Shown here in pieces: positions 17,267 to 25,673 of a stretch of 64,000 bases of DNA. The notes under the pieces are model-generated. The model did not search any database. It worked only from the letters and a program-made list of their open reading frames with translations, and was not told the origin of the DNA. How positions within the stretch are numbered: the first letter of the stretch is position 1; each line of letters starts with the position of its first letter. This DNA comes from Methylobacterium sp. J-026 (GTDB lineage: Bacteria > Pseudomonadota > Alphaproteobacteria > Rhizobiales > Beijerinckiaceae). The DNA is taken from contig NZ_JAKSYC010000241.1 of the NCBI RefSeq assembly GCF_022829585.1, positions 1 through 64,000 of the forward strand, read 5' to 3'. The position numbers and the translations under genes are program-made.

Positions 17267-18136
17267 TCAGCGCCGCAGCCCCCCGTCCGCCTCCGGCCCG
17301 GCCTCCGGCCGGTCCGCCTCGCCCAGAACCTCGATGGCGTCGGCACCGGCCTCCAGGGTCGGCCCGCGCCGGACGTCCAGGATGCCGCGCACCCGCACGG
17401 GCCGGCCTTCGAGCGAGGCCGCACTCAAACCACGGGCGCGCACCATTCGCCAAGTGCGTTTCGATACCGTGACCGTGAGCCCGTCCGCGCCCCGGGGCGC
17501 GAAGTCGAGATAGGTCCGGGCGCCGCGCTCGCCGACATGGCGCAGCCGGCCCTCCACCACCGCGAAGTGCCCGGCGAGGGCCCGCAGCGCCGGACCGTCG
17601 GTCGCGGCCGGAACCGGCGCGCCCCACAGGCCGAGCCCGTTCCTCCGCGCGGCGGCCTCGACCAGGCGCAGGGCCGGGCGGCAGAGCGAATCGGCCTCGT
17701 TCGCGTCCGCGAAGGCGAGGCCCGCGCCGATCAGGCCGCCCGCGAGGTCCGCGTCGCCCTCCGCGCCCTGGATGTCGGCCCGCCTCCGGTCCCAGCGGTC
17801 GGGCGGCCCGCGCGGCGTGACCACGAGGGCGGCACCCCGCCGGGCGTCGAGCCAGGCCCGCGCCGCGGCGGCGGTCTCCGGCGCGTCCGGCCACCGCACC
17901 GAATCCAGCACGACCCGGGCGCCCGACGCGAGGCGGATCTCGCCCCGGAGCCCGATCCCCTCGAGGATCTCGGCGCGCGCCGGTTCCGCCAGGCACTCCG
18001 ATGCCCCGGCCCGCGGCGCCGCCCGGGCCGGCAACCCTGCCAGGAATGCCGCCACGAGGGCCGCCATGAGCGCCGCTATGAGCGCCGCCGCCAGCGTTCC
18101 CCCGATCCGCCCCGCCGATCCCGCATGTCCGCGCAT
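17267..18136 (-). CDS. Secreted staphylococcal-nuclease-like (SNase fold) protein, catalytic site altered
   Basis: A 289-residue protein with a signal peptide (an Ala/Leu-rich core, residues about 13-40) and a thermonuclease-type OB fold (LASGARVVLDSVRWPDAPE, then DRWDRRRADIQG, then AGLAFADANEADSLC and RRNGLGLWG). When lined up with classical SNase, the Arg of the RLxxVDTPE motif appears as Val and the Glu as Asp; only the later Arg is kept. It may therefore be a binding rather than a cutting domain. A second OB-like segment follows (VVEGRLRHVGERGARTYLDF). It is transcribed just upstream of the M48 protease gene. Confidence 0.8.
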   Translation of the reverse strand: MRGHAGSAGRIGGTLAAALIAALMAALVAAFLAGLPARAAPRAGASECLAEPARAEILEGIGLRGEIRLASGARVVLDSVRWPDAPETAAAARAWLDARRGAALVVTPRGPPDRWDRRRADIQGAEGDADLAGGLIGAGLAFADANEADSLCRPALRLVEAAARRNGLGLWGAPVPAATDGPALRALAGHFAVVEGRLRHVGERGARTYLDFAPRGADGLTVTVSKRTWRMVRARGLSAASLEGRPVRVRGILDVRRGPTLEAGADAIEVLGEADRPEAGPEADGGLRR

Positions 18137-18227
18137 CGAACACCCCGGGACATCATGCGCCCTGAACGCGCCCTGTCCACCGGGCGTGTTGGCCTGCGGC
18201 GGTGAGGATGCTAAGGAGACGGCGGTT

Positions 18228-18570
18228 GTCTCCGTAGCTCAGCTGGACAGAGCGCAGGTTTCCTAAACAGGCTCAATTGGGCGTCGCGCCGGGAAACCGC
18301 GCGGCGGATCCGCTCAAAGTCGGGGAAAGCTTCCGGCGCCGGCGCTTCGTCGTCCGGCACCCTGCCGATCCCGAGCCAAGCCCGCGCGGCGCGTCCGCGT
18401 CCCGCGGGAAGGTGTAGAGACTAGACGGGCGGCACCTACCGGCCGGGCGCGAGCCCGGCCCAGGGTGAAGGGATAGTCCAGGCCACGAACGCGGTCCTCG
18501 GGGCGCGGCGGCGAAAGCCGAAGTGGTATGAAACCTGGGGTCGCAGGTTCGAGCCCTGCCGGGGACGCCA
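18228..18570 (+). tRNA. tRNA-Arg(CCU) split by a group I intron
   Basis: Exon 1 is 18228-18264 and exon 2 is 18531-18570; spliced they give a 77-nt tRNA. The acceptor stem GTCTCCG pairs with CGGGGAC (one G-U), the D arm is GCTC/GAGC, the anticodon arm is CAGGT/ACCTG around the loop TTCCTAA with anticodon CCT, and the T arm is GCAGG/CCTGC with TTCGAGC. The discriminator is G and CCA is encoded. The intron interrupts the anticodon loop between U36 and A37. The tRNA reads AGG codons, rare in such genomes, so its maturation depends on splicing. Confidence 0.93.
18265..18530 (+). ncRNA. Self-splicing group I intron (IC3-like) in tRNA-Arg(CCU)
   Basis: The 266-nt insert starts after exon-1 U (18264) and ends with the expected terminal G (18530). 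GGTTTCCT at the end of exon 1 pairs along its full length with the guide GGGAAACC at 18291-18298, leaving the U-G wobble at the 5' splice site. Downstream, GTGTAGAGACTAGACGGG and AAGGGATAGTCCAG correspond to the conserved core strands (P3/P7 region) of tRNA group I introns. There is no homing endonuclease frame. Introns at this position are established for Agrobacterium tRNA-Arg(CCU). Confidence 0.9.
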
Positions 18571-18712
18571 TCATTCGAATCCGGGGATGCCGCAGGTTCC
18601 GGCGGCCCGGGCCGATCGTCATCCGCATCGACGGCGTACCGGTGACAAGATCCCTGGTCCGCGCTAAGCTTCGCTGCCGAGAATCAGGGCAGAGGGGGTG
18701 GGCGAGCACTTC

Positions 18713-19120
18713 ATGGCGGGTCAGAAAACCGATCAGCGCGACGTTTATGTCGGACAGCGCATTGCCGAGCAGCGGCGGAAGGCATCCCTGACGCAGCGTC
18801 GCGTTGCGCAAAGCTTCGGTATGTCTGCGGCTCAGCTCCAGAAATACGAGAAGGGCACCAACCGGATCAGTGCCGTCCATCTCGATATCTTCTCGCGGAT
18901 GACCGGAGTACCGATGGATTACTTCTTCAAAGGCATGCCGCGCACGGATGACTTCATCGCGCCGGGTTTCGGCGAGCGGGAGCAGGCGTCCCTGTCCGAA
19001 GGCGGCCTGAAGGGATTGGCCGAGGTCGTGGGACGCCACATCACGGAGAACTTCACCGAGGAGACCCGCCGCGACGTCGCCGACGCCATCCGGGCGCTGG
19101 AGAGCAAGCTCGGCGGGTAA
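18713..19120 (+). CDS. XRE-family helix-turn-helix regulator upstream of metK
   Basis: A 135-residue cytoplasmic DNA-binding protein. The helix-turn-helix lies at about residues 13-65 ([50 protein letters not shown]), followed by a C-terminal extension with an acidic helix. It resembles the SinR/phage-repressor-like regulator found just before metK in many Hyphomicrobiales, here and there together with trmB. ATG at 18713 is taken; an in-frame GTG at 18698 directly abuts AGAGGGG, which is too close to use it well. It may regulate metK, but this is only inferred from position. Confidence 0.87.
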   Translation: MAGQKTDQRDVYVGQRIAEQRRKASLTQRRVAQSFGMSAAQLQKYEKGTNRISAVHLDIFSRMTGVPMDYFFKGMPRTDDFIAPGFGEREQASLSEGGLKGLAEVVGRHITENFTEETRRDVADAIRALESKLGG

Positions 19121-19189
19121 GTGGTCGACCGCAGGGCGGGCGTTTTTCCACTCATATCGTCCGTTATAGCGGATCCGTTCGGCGATCCG

Positions 19190-19243
19190 GCTTGACCGGG
19201 CTCGGACCGGGTGCGAGAACCGCGGCCCCAAGAAGGGTCAAGC
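19190..19243 (+). promoter_or_regulatory. Structured metK leader (candidate cis-regulatory RNA)
   Basis: In the 164-bp gap before metK, GCTTGACC (19190-19197) and GGTCAAGC (19236-19243) form a perfect 8-bp stem. Inside it CTCG and CGAG, and GGGC and GCCC, could pair further. A second small hairpin, GGATC/GATCC, precedes it. I could not match this to a SAM riboswitch class from memory, so the call is only that the leader is structured. Confidence 0.4.
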
Positions 19244-19284
19244 GCCGCGATCGCGCCGGCGTGCTCTGCAGCCGAGGGCGTCCG

Positions 19285-20463
19285 ATGCCGCGTTCCAACT
19301 ACCTGTTCACCAGCGAGTCCGTTTCCGAGGGGCATCCGGACAAGGTCTGCGACAGGATCTCGGATACTGTGGTCGATGCCTATCTCTCGGCGATGCCCGA
19401 GGCGCGGCTCGGCGTCGAGACGCTGGCCACCACCAACCGCATCGTGATCGCCGGCGAGGTCCGCGGGCCGGACTCGGTGACCTTCAAGGATCTCGAGGCC
19501 CTGACCCGCGAGGCGGTGAAGGATATCGGCTACGAGCAGTCGGGCTTCCACTGGAAGAACAACGACGTCGCCATCCACCTGCACGCCCAGTCGGCCGACA
19601 TCGCCCAGGGCGTCGACGCCGCCGGCAACAAGGACGAGGGCGCGGGCGACCAGGGCATCATGTTCGGCTACGCCGCCGACGAGACCCCCGAGCTGATGCC
19701 GGCGCCGATCTTCTACGCCCACCGGATCCTCAAGGACCTCGCCGACGCCCGCCGCGCCAAGCAGGGCGATGCCGCCAAGCTCGGCCCCGACGCCAAGAGC
19801 CAGGTCACGGTCCGCTACGAGAACGGCCGCCCGGTGGAGGTCACGCAGATCGTGCTCTCGACCCAGCACCTCGACGAGTCCCTGGACTCGGCGGACGTGC
19901 GCGCCATCGTCGAGCCCTACATCCGCAAGGCCCTCCCGGAGGGCTGGGTGAACGAGGGCACGGCCTGGCACGTCAACCCGACCGGCAAGTTCGTGATCGG
20001 CGGTCCGGACGGCGATGCCGGCCTCACCGGCCGCAAGATCATCGTGGACACCTACGGCGGCGCGGCGCCCCATGGCGGCGGCGCCTTCTCGGGCAAGGAT
20101 CCGACCAAGGTCGACCGCTCGGCCGCCTATGCGGCCCGCTACCTCGCCAAGAACGTCGTGGCCGCCGGGCTCGCCCGTCGCGCGACGATCCAGCTCGCCT
20201 ACGCGATCGGCGTCTCGAAGCCCCTGTCGATCTACGTGGACCTGCATGGCACCGGCACGGTGGACGAGGCCAAGCTCGAGGCCGTGCTGATGGACGCCAT
20301 GGACCTGTCGCCCCGCGGCATCCGCACGGCGCTGGCCCTCAACAAGCCGATCTACGCGCGCACCGCGGCCTACGGCCATTTCGGCCGTGCCCCGGAGGCC
20401 GATGGCGGCTTCTCCTGGGAGCGCGTCGACCTCGCCGACAAGCTGAAGTCGGCGCTGGCCTGA
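19285..20463 (+). CDS. metK: S-adenosylmethionine synthetase
   Basis: MetK makes S-adenosylmethionine from methionine and ATP. At 392 residues it has the usual length. Conserved motifs are [14 protein letters not shown] near the N-terminus (ATP and metal site), [12 protein letters not shown] (methionine loop), and [23 protein letters not shown] (phosphate-binding and Lys site). ATG at 19285 follows GAGGG by six bases. A strong intrinsic terminator follows at 20521, so most transcripts should stop before trmB. The protein supplies the methyl donor for the neighbouring tRNA methyltransferase, among many others. Confidence 0.97.
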   Translation: MPRSNYLFTSESVSEGHPDKVCDRISDTVVDAYLSAMPEARLGVETLATTNRIVIAGEVRGPDSVTFKDLEALTREAVKDIGYEQSGFHWKNNDVAIHLHAQSADIAQGVDAAGNKDEGAGDQGIMFGYAADETPELMPAPIFYAHRILKDLADARRAKQGDAAKLGPDAKSQVTVRYENGRPVEVTQIVLSTQHLDESLDSADVRAIVEPYIRKALPEGWVNEGTAWHVNPTGKFVIGGPDGDAGLTGRKIIVDTYGGAAPHGGGAFSGKDPTKVDRSAAYAARYLAKNVVAAGLARRATIQLAYAIGVSKPLSIYVDLHGTGTVDEAKLEAVLMDAMDLSPRGIRTALALNKPIYARTAAYGHFGRAPEADGGFSWERVDLADKLKSALA

Positions 20464-20520
20464 GCCTCCGCGCCAAGCCCGCCGGACACCCGGCGGCCTT
20501 GGCGCGACCGCCGACGCATC

Positions 20521-20566
20521 CGCCAGCGCACCGTCCCGGATCGGAGACGGTGCGCTGGCGTTTTTC
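20521..20566 (+). terminator. Intrinsic terminator after metK
   Basis: CGCCAGCGCACCGTC and GACGGTGCGCTGGCG form a perfect 15-bp stem with a 10-base loop, followed directly by TTTTTCT. This is the clearest rho-independent terminator in the window. A second inverted repeat, GCGCCAAG/CTTGGCGC, lies just before it. Confidence 0.93.
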
Positions 20567-20685
20567 TGAGGGCTGGTTTCATAAGGTCCGGGACCTTTTG
20601 CGGGTGCCGGGCAGAGCCCTGCTTCGAGGCCGCGCGCCCCTTTGAAACCCGTCCTGGCCGGGGCCGGACGACGCGTTGGAAACCG

Positions 20686-21462
20686 ATGTCTGACCTGAAC
20701 GGAGGGCCCGGTCGCGAGGCCGGAGAGCCGGAGCGTGCCTTCTTCGGGCGCCGCAAGGGCAAGCGCCTGCGCGGTCAGCAGGAGCGGCGGCTCGCCGACC
20801 TGCTTCCCGCCCTGCGGGTCGACCTGCCGCCGGAGAACGGGCCGCTCGATCCGCGCACGCTGTTCCCGGCCCTCGGCGGCGACCCGGAGGCGGTCTGGCT
20901 GGAGATCGGGTTCGGCGGCGGCGAGCACCTCGCCGCGCAGGCCGAAGCCCATCCCGGCATCGGCATCATCGGGGCCGAGCCCTTCGTCAACGGCGTGGTG
21001 AAGCTGCTCGCCGCGATCGAGGCGCGGTCCCTGCGCAACGTCCGCATCCGCGATGCGGACGTGACCGCGCTGCTGGCGCGCCTGCCGGATGCCTGCCTGG
21101 ATCGGGTCTACCTGCTCTATCCCGATCCCTGGCCGAAGCGCCGCCAGCGCAAGCGCCGCTTCGTCTCGGACGGCTCCCTCGCCGAGATCGGCCGTGTCCT
21201 GAAGGATGGCGGCCTGTTCCGCTTCGCCAGCGATATCGACGATTATGCCGGCTGGACCCTGGTCCGGGCCGCGCGCTGCCCGGTCCTGACCTGGACGGCG
21301 CGGGCTGCGTCGGACTGGACGCGGCCCTTTCCGGGCTGGCCCGGCACCCGCTACGAGGCCAAGGCGCTGGAAGCGGGCCGGCGGCCGACCTACCTGGAAT
21401 TTGCCCGCCTGCCGCGCGGCTCTCAGGCGCTCGCCGCCGGAGCGGAGACCGGTTCGGCGTAG
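20686..21462 (+). CDS. trmB: tRNA (guanine-N7-)-methyltransferase
   Basis: TrmB methylates G46 in the tRNA variable loop, using SAM. The 258-residue protein has an N-terminal basic extension (FFGRRKGKRLRGQQERR), the SAM-binding loop LEIGFGGGEHL, and the diagnostic block YLLYPDPWPKRRQRKRRF. ATG at 20686 opens the frame 222 bp after metK. The metK-trmB order is common in this group, but the strong terminator between them suggests a promoter near 20640. Confidence 0.95.
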   Translation: MSDLNGGPGREAGEPERAFFGRRKGKRLRGQQERRLADLLPALRVDLPPENGPLDPRTLFPALGGDPEAVWLEIGFGGGEHLAAQAEAHPGIGIIGAEPFVNGVVKLLAAIEARSLRNVRIRDADVTALLARLPDACLDRVYLLYPDPWPKRRQRKRRFVSDGSLAEIGRVLKDGGLFRFASDIDDYAGWTLVRAARCPVLTWTARAASDWTRPFPGWPGTRYEAKALEAGRRPTYLEFARLPRGSQALAAGAETGSA

Positions 21463-21826
21463 GCGAGCGCGGAGAATCAAGGACTTAGGGCCGTTCGCGA
21501 TGGCAACGCGGTCCGGAACGGCTCTGGGGCATCGTCCCGAAAGAGGGCTGCCGGCTATCGGGAAAAAACGAGATCGTTCAAAAAGTTAGCGCGTCGTGCC
21601 GGTTCGGATATCCGGTACGATGTGCTAGGAAACGGCCTGGCGTGCGGTCACGCACCGAACCACCTTCCGCGGCGGCGGGCCCGCGGGGATCGCGCGCCGC
21701 ATTCCCGGAGGACACCTTGCCACGGCCAGGCTCGGGCGCCATCCTGAAGTGCGGTCGCGGCTCGCGCCAGGCGCGGGGCCTTCCCCCTGCGGGAGCGCGC
21801 CAGGGCGCGGTCGAGGATTCGTTCAA
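21463..21826. other. Gene-free gap before the HWE kinase
   Basis: No supported gene lies here. A short open frame at 21642-21830 has no family features and looks like a composition shadow. The segment 21555-21620 is A/T-richer (AAAAAACGAGATCGTTCAAAAAGTTAG) and is a plausible promoter area for the kinase. Confidence 0.4.
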
Positions 21827-23557
21827 GTGAGTGAGCGGGTGGGGCAGGGCTCGGCGGCGGACGACCCGTATCGCATCGGCTTCGAGGAGGCCGCGATCGG
21901 CCTCCTCGTGCTGTCGGCGGACGAGACCGTGATCGTCGCCGCCAACCGGACGCTGCACGACCTGGTCGGCTGGGCGCCGGGCACGCTGCCCGGGCAGTCG
22001 GCCGCCGCGCTGCTCGGGGAAGGGTCGGGAACCGAGGGGCCCGGGAGTCTTCGGGCCGGCCTCCAGTACTGGCGGCGCGCGGATGACAGCCCCCTCGACG
22101 TGCGGGTGCGCCGCACCGGCCATACCCTCGTGGTCGAGGCCGTCGACGTGGACGTGGCCGCCCATTCCGAGGCGAACCGCGAGGCACTGGCCGCGGCCGG
22201 CCTCGGGGAATGGCGCTGGGAGCGGGCGACGGGCCTGCTCACCCTGTCGCGCCGGGCCGCGCGGATCCTGGGCCGCCCGCCGGGCCGCTCCGTGTCGTGG
22301 GACGCGCTGAAGACCGGCCTGTCCGAGACGGAACTGGTCCGCCTGAGCGCGATCATCGCGGAGGCGAGCGCGGCCGGCGAGCCTTACCAGTTCGACACCC
22401 CCACGACGGTGGCGGGGCGCACGGTGATCCTGCGGGTCCGCGGGCAGGCCGTGCCGGGCCCCGACGGCACGCCCGCCAGCATGGTCGGGATCATCCAGGA
22501 CATCACCACCCGGGTCGAGGCCCGGGACGAGATCCTGTCCCGCGACCAGCGCCTGAGGGTCGCGACCACGATCGCCAAGCTCGGGATCTTCGAGTGGCAC
22601 ATGCTCGAGGATCAGGCGATCTGGGAGAACGAGCACATGTACGAGATCTTCGGGCATGCGCCCGAGGACGGCACCATCGGCAAGGCCGAGTTCCTCAACG
22701 ACATCCTCCATCCGGAGGACCGCCCGGCGGTGCGCAAGGCGATCTCCCGGGCCCTGCGGGAGGACGGGATCCTGCAGATCGGCGGCCGCATCCGGCGCAA
22801 GTCGGACGGCGTGTGGCGCACGATCGACATGGCCGGCCGGTTCGAGCGCGACGCCCCCGGCCGGCTGCCGCGGCGCCTGATCGGCGTGGTCGCCGACGTG
22901 ACCGACCGGCGCATCGCCGAGGAACGCCAGAGCCTGCTGATCCGCGAACTGCACCACCGGGTGAAGAACACCCTGGCCACCGTCCAGGCCATCGTCGGCT
23001 CCACGGCGCGGACGGCGTCGAGCATCGAGAGCTTCTACGAGGCCTTCGTCGGGCGCATCAAATCGCTGGCCCACACCCATTCGGTGCTCACCGAGGACAC
23101 GTGGCAGACGGCGTCCCTGGCCAACCTCCTGCTCAACGAGCTGAAGCCCTACGCCGAAGTGGCGCAGGAGGACGGCGCCGAGGGCCGCATCAGCCTCGAA
23201 GGACCGGCGATCGACCTGCCCTCCGAGGTCGCCGTGCCGATCGGGATGGCGATCCACGAACTGACCACCAACGCCGCCAAGTACGGGGCGCTCTCCAACC
23301 GCACCGGGCGGGTCGCTGTGGAATGGTCGCTGGAGCCCGGCGGCCCGGCCGGCATCCTGCGCTTCTCCTGGCGGGAGACCGGCGGTCCCCGGGTCGCGCC
23401 GCCGAGCCGCCAGGGCTTCGGGTCGCGCCTGCTGCAGCGGGTGCTGATCACGCAGGTCCAGGCCGAGGTGGTGACCGACTATGCCCCCGGCGGCTTCTCC
23501 CTGACCATGCGCGCCCCGATCCCGCCGCGCAACGACAGCCTCAACCCGTTGGTGTGA
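21827..23557 (+). CDS. PAS-domain sensor histidine kinase, HWE family
   Basis: A soluble 576-residue sensor kinase with no membrane segment. An N-terminal PAS (DPYRIGFEEAAIGLLVLSADETVIVAANR) is followed by two more PAS/PAC regions (one begins LRVATTIAKLGIFEWHMLED). The HWE kinase domain starts RELHHRVKNTLATVQAIVGSTAR, with the phospho-acceptor His, and its ATP site includes IHELTTNAAKYGALS and the FSWRETGGP segment. A GTG start at 21827 with GAGG ten bases upstream fits better than the longer frame. HWE kinases are typical of alphaproteobacteria and often feed the general stress response or light signalling; no response regulator is adjacent. Confidence 0.9.
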   Translation: MSERVGQGSAADDPYRIGFEEAAIGLLVLSADETVIVAANRTLHDLVGWAPGTLPGQSAAALLGEGSGTEGPGSLRAGLQYWRRADDSPLDVRVRRTGHTLVVEAVDVDVAAHSEANREALAAAGLGEWRWERATGLLTLSRRAARILGRPPGRSVSWDALKTGLSETELVRLSAIIAEASAAGEPYQFDTPTTVAGRTVILRVRGQAVPGPDGTPASMVGIIQDITTRVEARDEILSRDQRLRVATTIAKLGIFEWHMLEDQAIWENEHMYEIFGHAPEDGTIGKAEFLNDILHPEDRPAVRKAISRALREDGILQIGGRIRRKSDGVWRTIDMAGRFERDAPGRLPRRLIGVVADVTDRRIAEERQSLLIRELHHRVKNTLATVQAIVGSTARTASSIESFYEAFVGRIKSLAHTHSVLTEDTWQTASLANLLLNELKPYAEVAQEDGAEGRISLEGPAIDLPSEVAVPIGMAIHELTTNAAKYGALSNRTGRVAVEWSLEPGGPAGILRFSWRETGGPRVAPPSRQGFGSRLLQRVLITQVQAEVVTDYAPGGFSLTMRAPIPPRNDSLNPLV

Positions 23558-23575
23558 CCCGCCCGCGGCGGCCCC

Positions 23576-24460
23576 TCAGGCCGCGCCCCGCGTCCCGGAC
23601 TCGCCGCCATTGTCCACGAAGGCCTTCAGCTCATCGAGGGACGCGAAGGTGAAACGGCCCTGCGGCGTCTCCGCCTCGATCGATCCGTTCTCGAACATCA
23701 CGTAGGTGTTGCCGCCGGAGGCGTAGCGCCCGACCACGGTGCGCGCGTCCGGCTTCGGGGCGGGCGGCGCGGGTTCGGGCACCGTGTCGAGGCTCGGACG
23801 CAGGGACGGCTCCGGTTCGGCAGGAGCCTCGGGCGCGGCGAACAGGTCGTCCTCGGGGGCGGTCACGGGCGCGGGCGGGGGCGTCTCGGATCTGGACACG
23901 TCTGGCCTGGGCACATCCGGCCTGGGCACGTCCGGCTTGAGCCCATCGAGCTTGAGCCCGTCAGGCTTGGGCTGGAGGATCGGCGCCCGCGCCAGGGATG
24001 GCGGCGCGGCGGGCATCGGCTCGGCCCGGGTCGGCGGCTCGATCGGCGGCGGGGCCGGTGCGGGCTCCGCGTCCGTCCGGACGTCCAGACTCGGCGCGAT
24101 CCGGGAACGTTCCGGATCGAAGGGCGGCTCGACCACCGACGGCACGATGAAGGCCGGGGCGGTGGGCATGAGCGGCGGCGGCCGGATCCGGCCCTCCTCG
24201 GTGGAGGCGGCGGCGGTGTCCCGCACCCCGGATGCCGGGGCCTGCTCGATCGCCCGCGCGACGCGCCGGAAGGCGAGGGCGAGCACGCCGAGCCCCAGCA
24301 GGACGGCCCCCGACGAGGCCGCCACCGAGCCCGCGATCACCATCGCGAGGCCGCTCTCCAGACGCACATAGGGGAAGCCCTGGATCACGGCGGCGCAGCC
24401 GCCGATGATCATGGCGGCGGCGAGCGCGAACAGCGCAGCGATCATGATACTCTCTGGCAC
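23576..24460 (-). CDS. Membrane protein with Pro-rich linker and small C-terminal domain
   Basis: The family is not recognised. The 294-residue product starts with two hydrophobic helices (IMIAALFALAAAMIIGGCAA and LAMVIAGSVAASSGAVLLGL), then a long Pro/Ala/Glu-rich linker (about residues 80-235). Within the linker near-identical units occur in tandem (LDGLKPDV, PRPDV, PRPDV, SRS; coding 15-18 bp repeats at about 23896-23966). A compact C-terminal domain follows (VVGRYASGGNTYVMFENGSIEAE, then FTFASLDELKAFVD). It converges with the kinase gene, with 18 bases between the stops. The linker length may vary between strains by repeat slippage. Confidence 0.75.
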   Translation of the reverse strand: MPESIMIAALFALAAAMIIGGCAAVIQGFPYVRLESGLAMVIAGSVAASSGAVLLGLGVLALAFRRVARAIEQAPASGVRDTAAASTEEGRIRPPPLMPTAPAFIVPSVVEPPFDPERSRIAPSLDVRTDAEPAPAPPPIEPPTRAEPMPAAPPSLARAPILQPKPDGLKLDGLKPDVPRPDVPRPDVSRSETPPPAPVTAPEDDLFAAPEAPAEPEPSLRPSLDTVPEPAPPAPKPDARTVVGRYASGGNTYVMFENGSIEAETPQGRFTFASLDELKAFVDNGGESGTRGAA

Positions 24461-24713
24461 GTGCCGGCTCCCAGCCGGCGCTCAAGGCGTGGCCTACAGT
24501 AAGGCCTGGCCGTCATATTGCAAAACCATACGGCGATGTCCCCCGGGATACCGGACTCCGCCGCCGCCCGGCGGTCCGCGATCCCGGAACTTCGCGCCCG
24601 CACGACCGCGCCCGGCGTTGCCCTCGCGCGGCCCCCGACTTACCTAGCGGTCTCTCGACTCGGGCGCCCCCGCCGGGACCGAGGCTGCCCCCTGCCAAGC
24701 GGAGACAGACGCG

Positions 24714-25313
24714 ATGACCTTCACCCTGCCGGAACTGCCCTACGCCTACGACGCGCTCGGGCCGTACATGTCGAAGGAAACCCTCGAGTTCCACCACGAC
24801 AAGCACCACAAGGCCTATGTCGACACGGGCAACAAGCTGCTCGAGGGCACCGATCTCCAGGGCAAGAGCGTCGAGGAGATCGTCAAGGCCGCCTACAACA
24901 CCAATCAGCCGCTCTTCAACAATGCCGGCCAGCACTACAACCACATCCACTTCTGGCAGTGGATGAAGCCCAACGGCGGCGGCGCCATCCCGGGCGCGCT
25001 CGCCAAGAAGATCGACGAGGATCTGGGCGGTGCGGAGAAGTTCAAGGCGGACTTCATCCAGGCGGGCATCGGCCAGTTCGGCTCGGGCTGGGCGTGGCTC
25101 GCCGTCAAGGACGGCAAGCTCGCGATCATGAAGACCCCCAACGGCGAGAACCCGCTGGTCCACGGCGCCAAGCCGATCCTCGGCGTCGACGTATGGGAGC
25201 ACTCCTACTACATCGACTACCGCAACCGCCGGCCCGACTATCTCAAGGCGTTCATCGAGAACCTCGTGAACTGGGAGCACGTGGAGAAGATGTACGCCGA
25301 GGCGCACGCCTGA
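24714..25313 (+). CDS. sodB: Superoxide dismutase (Fe/Mn family)
   Basis: A 199-residue cytosolic superoxide dismutase. Metal ligands are in LEFHHDKHHKAYVD, AGQHYNHIHFWQW and GVDVWEHSYYIDYRN. The GSGWAW segment and total length fit the Fe/Mn family; which metal is used cannot be decided safely, so the sodB symbol reflects the usual alphaproteobacterial naming. ATG at 24714 is preceded by GCGGAGACAGACGCG. The gene is monocistronic and followed by an 11-bp hairpin. Confidence 0.94.
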   Translation: MTFTLPELPYAYDALGPYMSKETLEFHHDKHHKAYVDTGNKLLEGTDLQGKSVEEIVKAAYNTNQPLFNNAGQHYNHIHFWQWMKPNGGGAIPGALAKKIDEDLGGAEKFKADFIQAGIGQFGSGWAWLAVKDGKLAIMKTPNGENPLVHGAKPILGVDVWEHSYYIDYRNRRPDYLKAFIENLVNWEHVEKMYAEAHA

Positions 25314-25317
25314 GGCG

Positions 25318-25364
25318 GCTTGGAGCCGTGCCCGATCGCGTCGCAATCGTGCGCGGCTCCAAGC
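25318..25364 (+). terminator. Hairpin after the superoxide dismutase gene
   Basis: GCTTGGAGCCG and CGGCTCCAAGC form a perfect 11-bp stem five bases after the stop, with a 25-base loop. There is no T-run; it probably terminates or protects the message. Confidence 0.55.
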
Positions 25365-25376
25365 CCTTGGTGTGAC

Positions 25377-25420
25377 GCGCTCTCGTGCGCCGAACCGGTA
25401 TCCACTTCGGCGGAGAGCGC
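25377..25420. repeat. Short palindromic repeat (GCGCTCTC ... GAGAGCGC)
   Basis: GCGCTCTC/GAGAGCGC encloses CGCCGAA/TTCGGCG around CCGGTATCCAC. The core CCGGTATCCACTTCGG is like the intergenic element at 45860-45905. The type is familiar from many Hyphomicrobiales genomes, by recollection. Confidence 0.6.
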
Positions 25421-25560
25421 TTGAGCGGCTGCCGTGGGCCCTGTGTCCGCGGCACCCTTGAGGTGACGGATGAAACCGGCTCTTGATGCGCCCGACGCCG
25501 GATGACCCGGTGAAAAAAGGTTCGGCCATTCCTTTGTTGCGCGACGCTTCCGGCTTCACC

Positions 25561-25585
25561 CCCTCCCCCCTTTGCGGGGGGAGGG
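25561..25585. repeat. GC-only hairpin related to the dispersed repeat edge
   Basis: CCCTCCCCCC and GGGGGGAGGG form a perfect 10-bp stem with the loop TTTGC. The TTTGCGGGGGGAGGG edge is the same module as at the ends of the repeats at 1-200 and 39062-39252, so this looks like a solitary end of that element. The rest of the gap 25314-25673 holds no gene. Confidence 0.55.
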
Positions 25586-25673
25586 AGAGGCACGGAGCCG
25601 GTCACTCCTATTCTTCAACGTCGGGTGCTTCCGGCAGTCTGCTACGGCAGCCGTCCCGGCGGCATCCCCGCCC

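Noticed and set aside
19121-19284. A named SAM riboswitch before metK
   Set aside because: The sequence does not match the SAM-II or SAM/SAH consensus as I recall it; only a structured leader is claimed.
21642-21830. A 62-codon frame before the HWE kinase
   Set aside because: Low-complexity Pro/Arg/Ala product, no ribosome-binding site, and it overlaps the kinase start.
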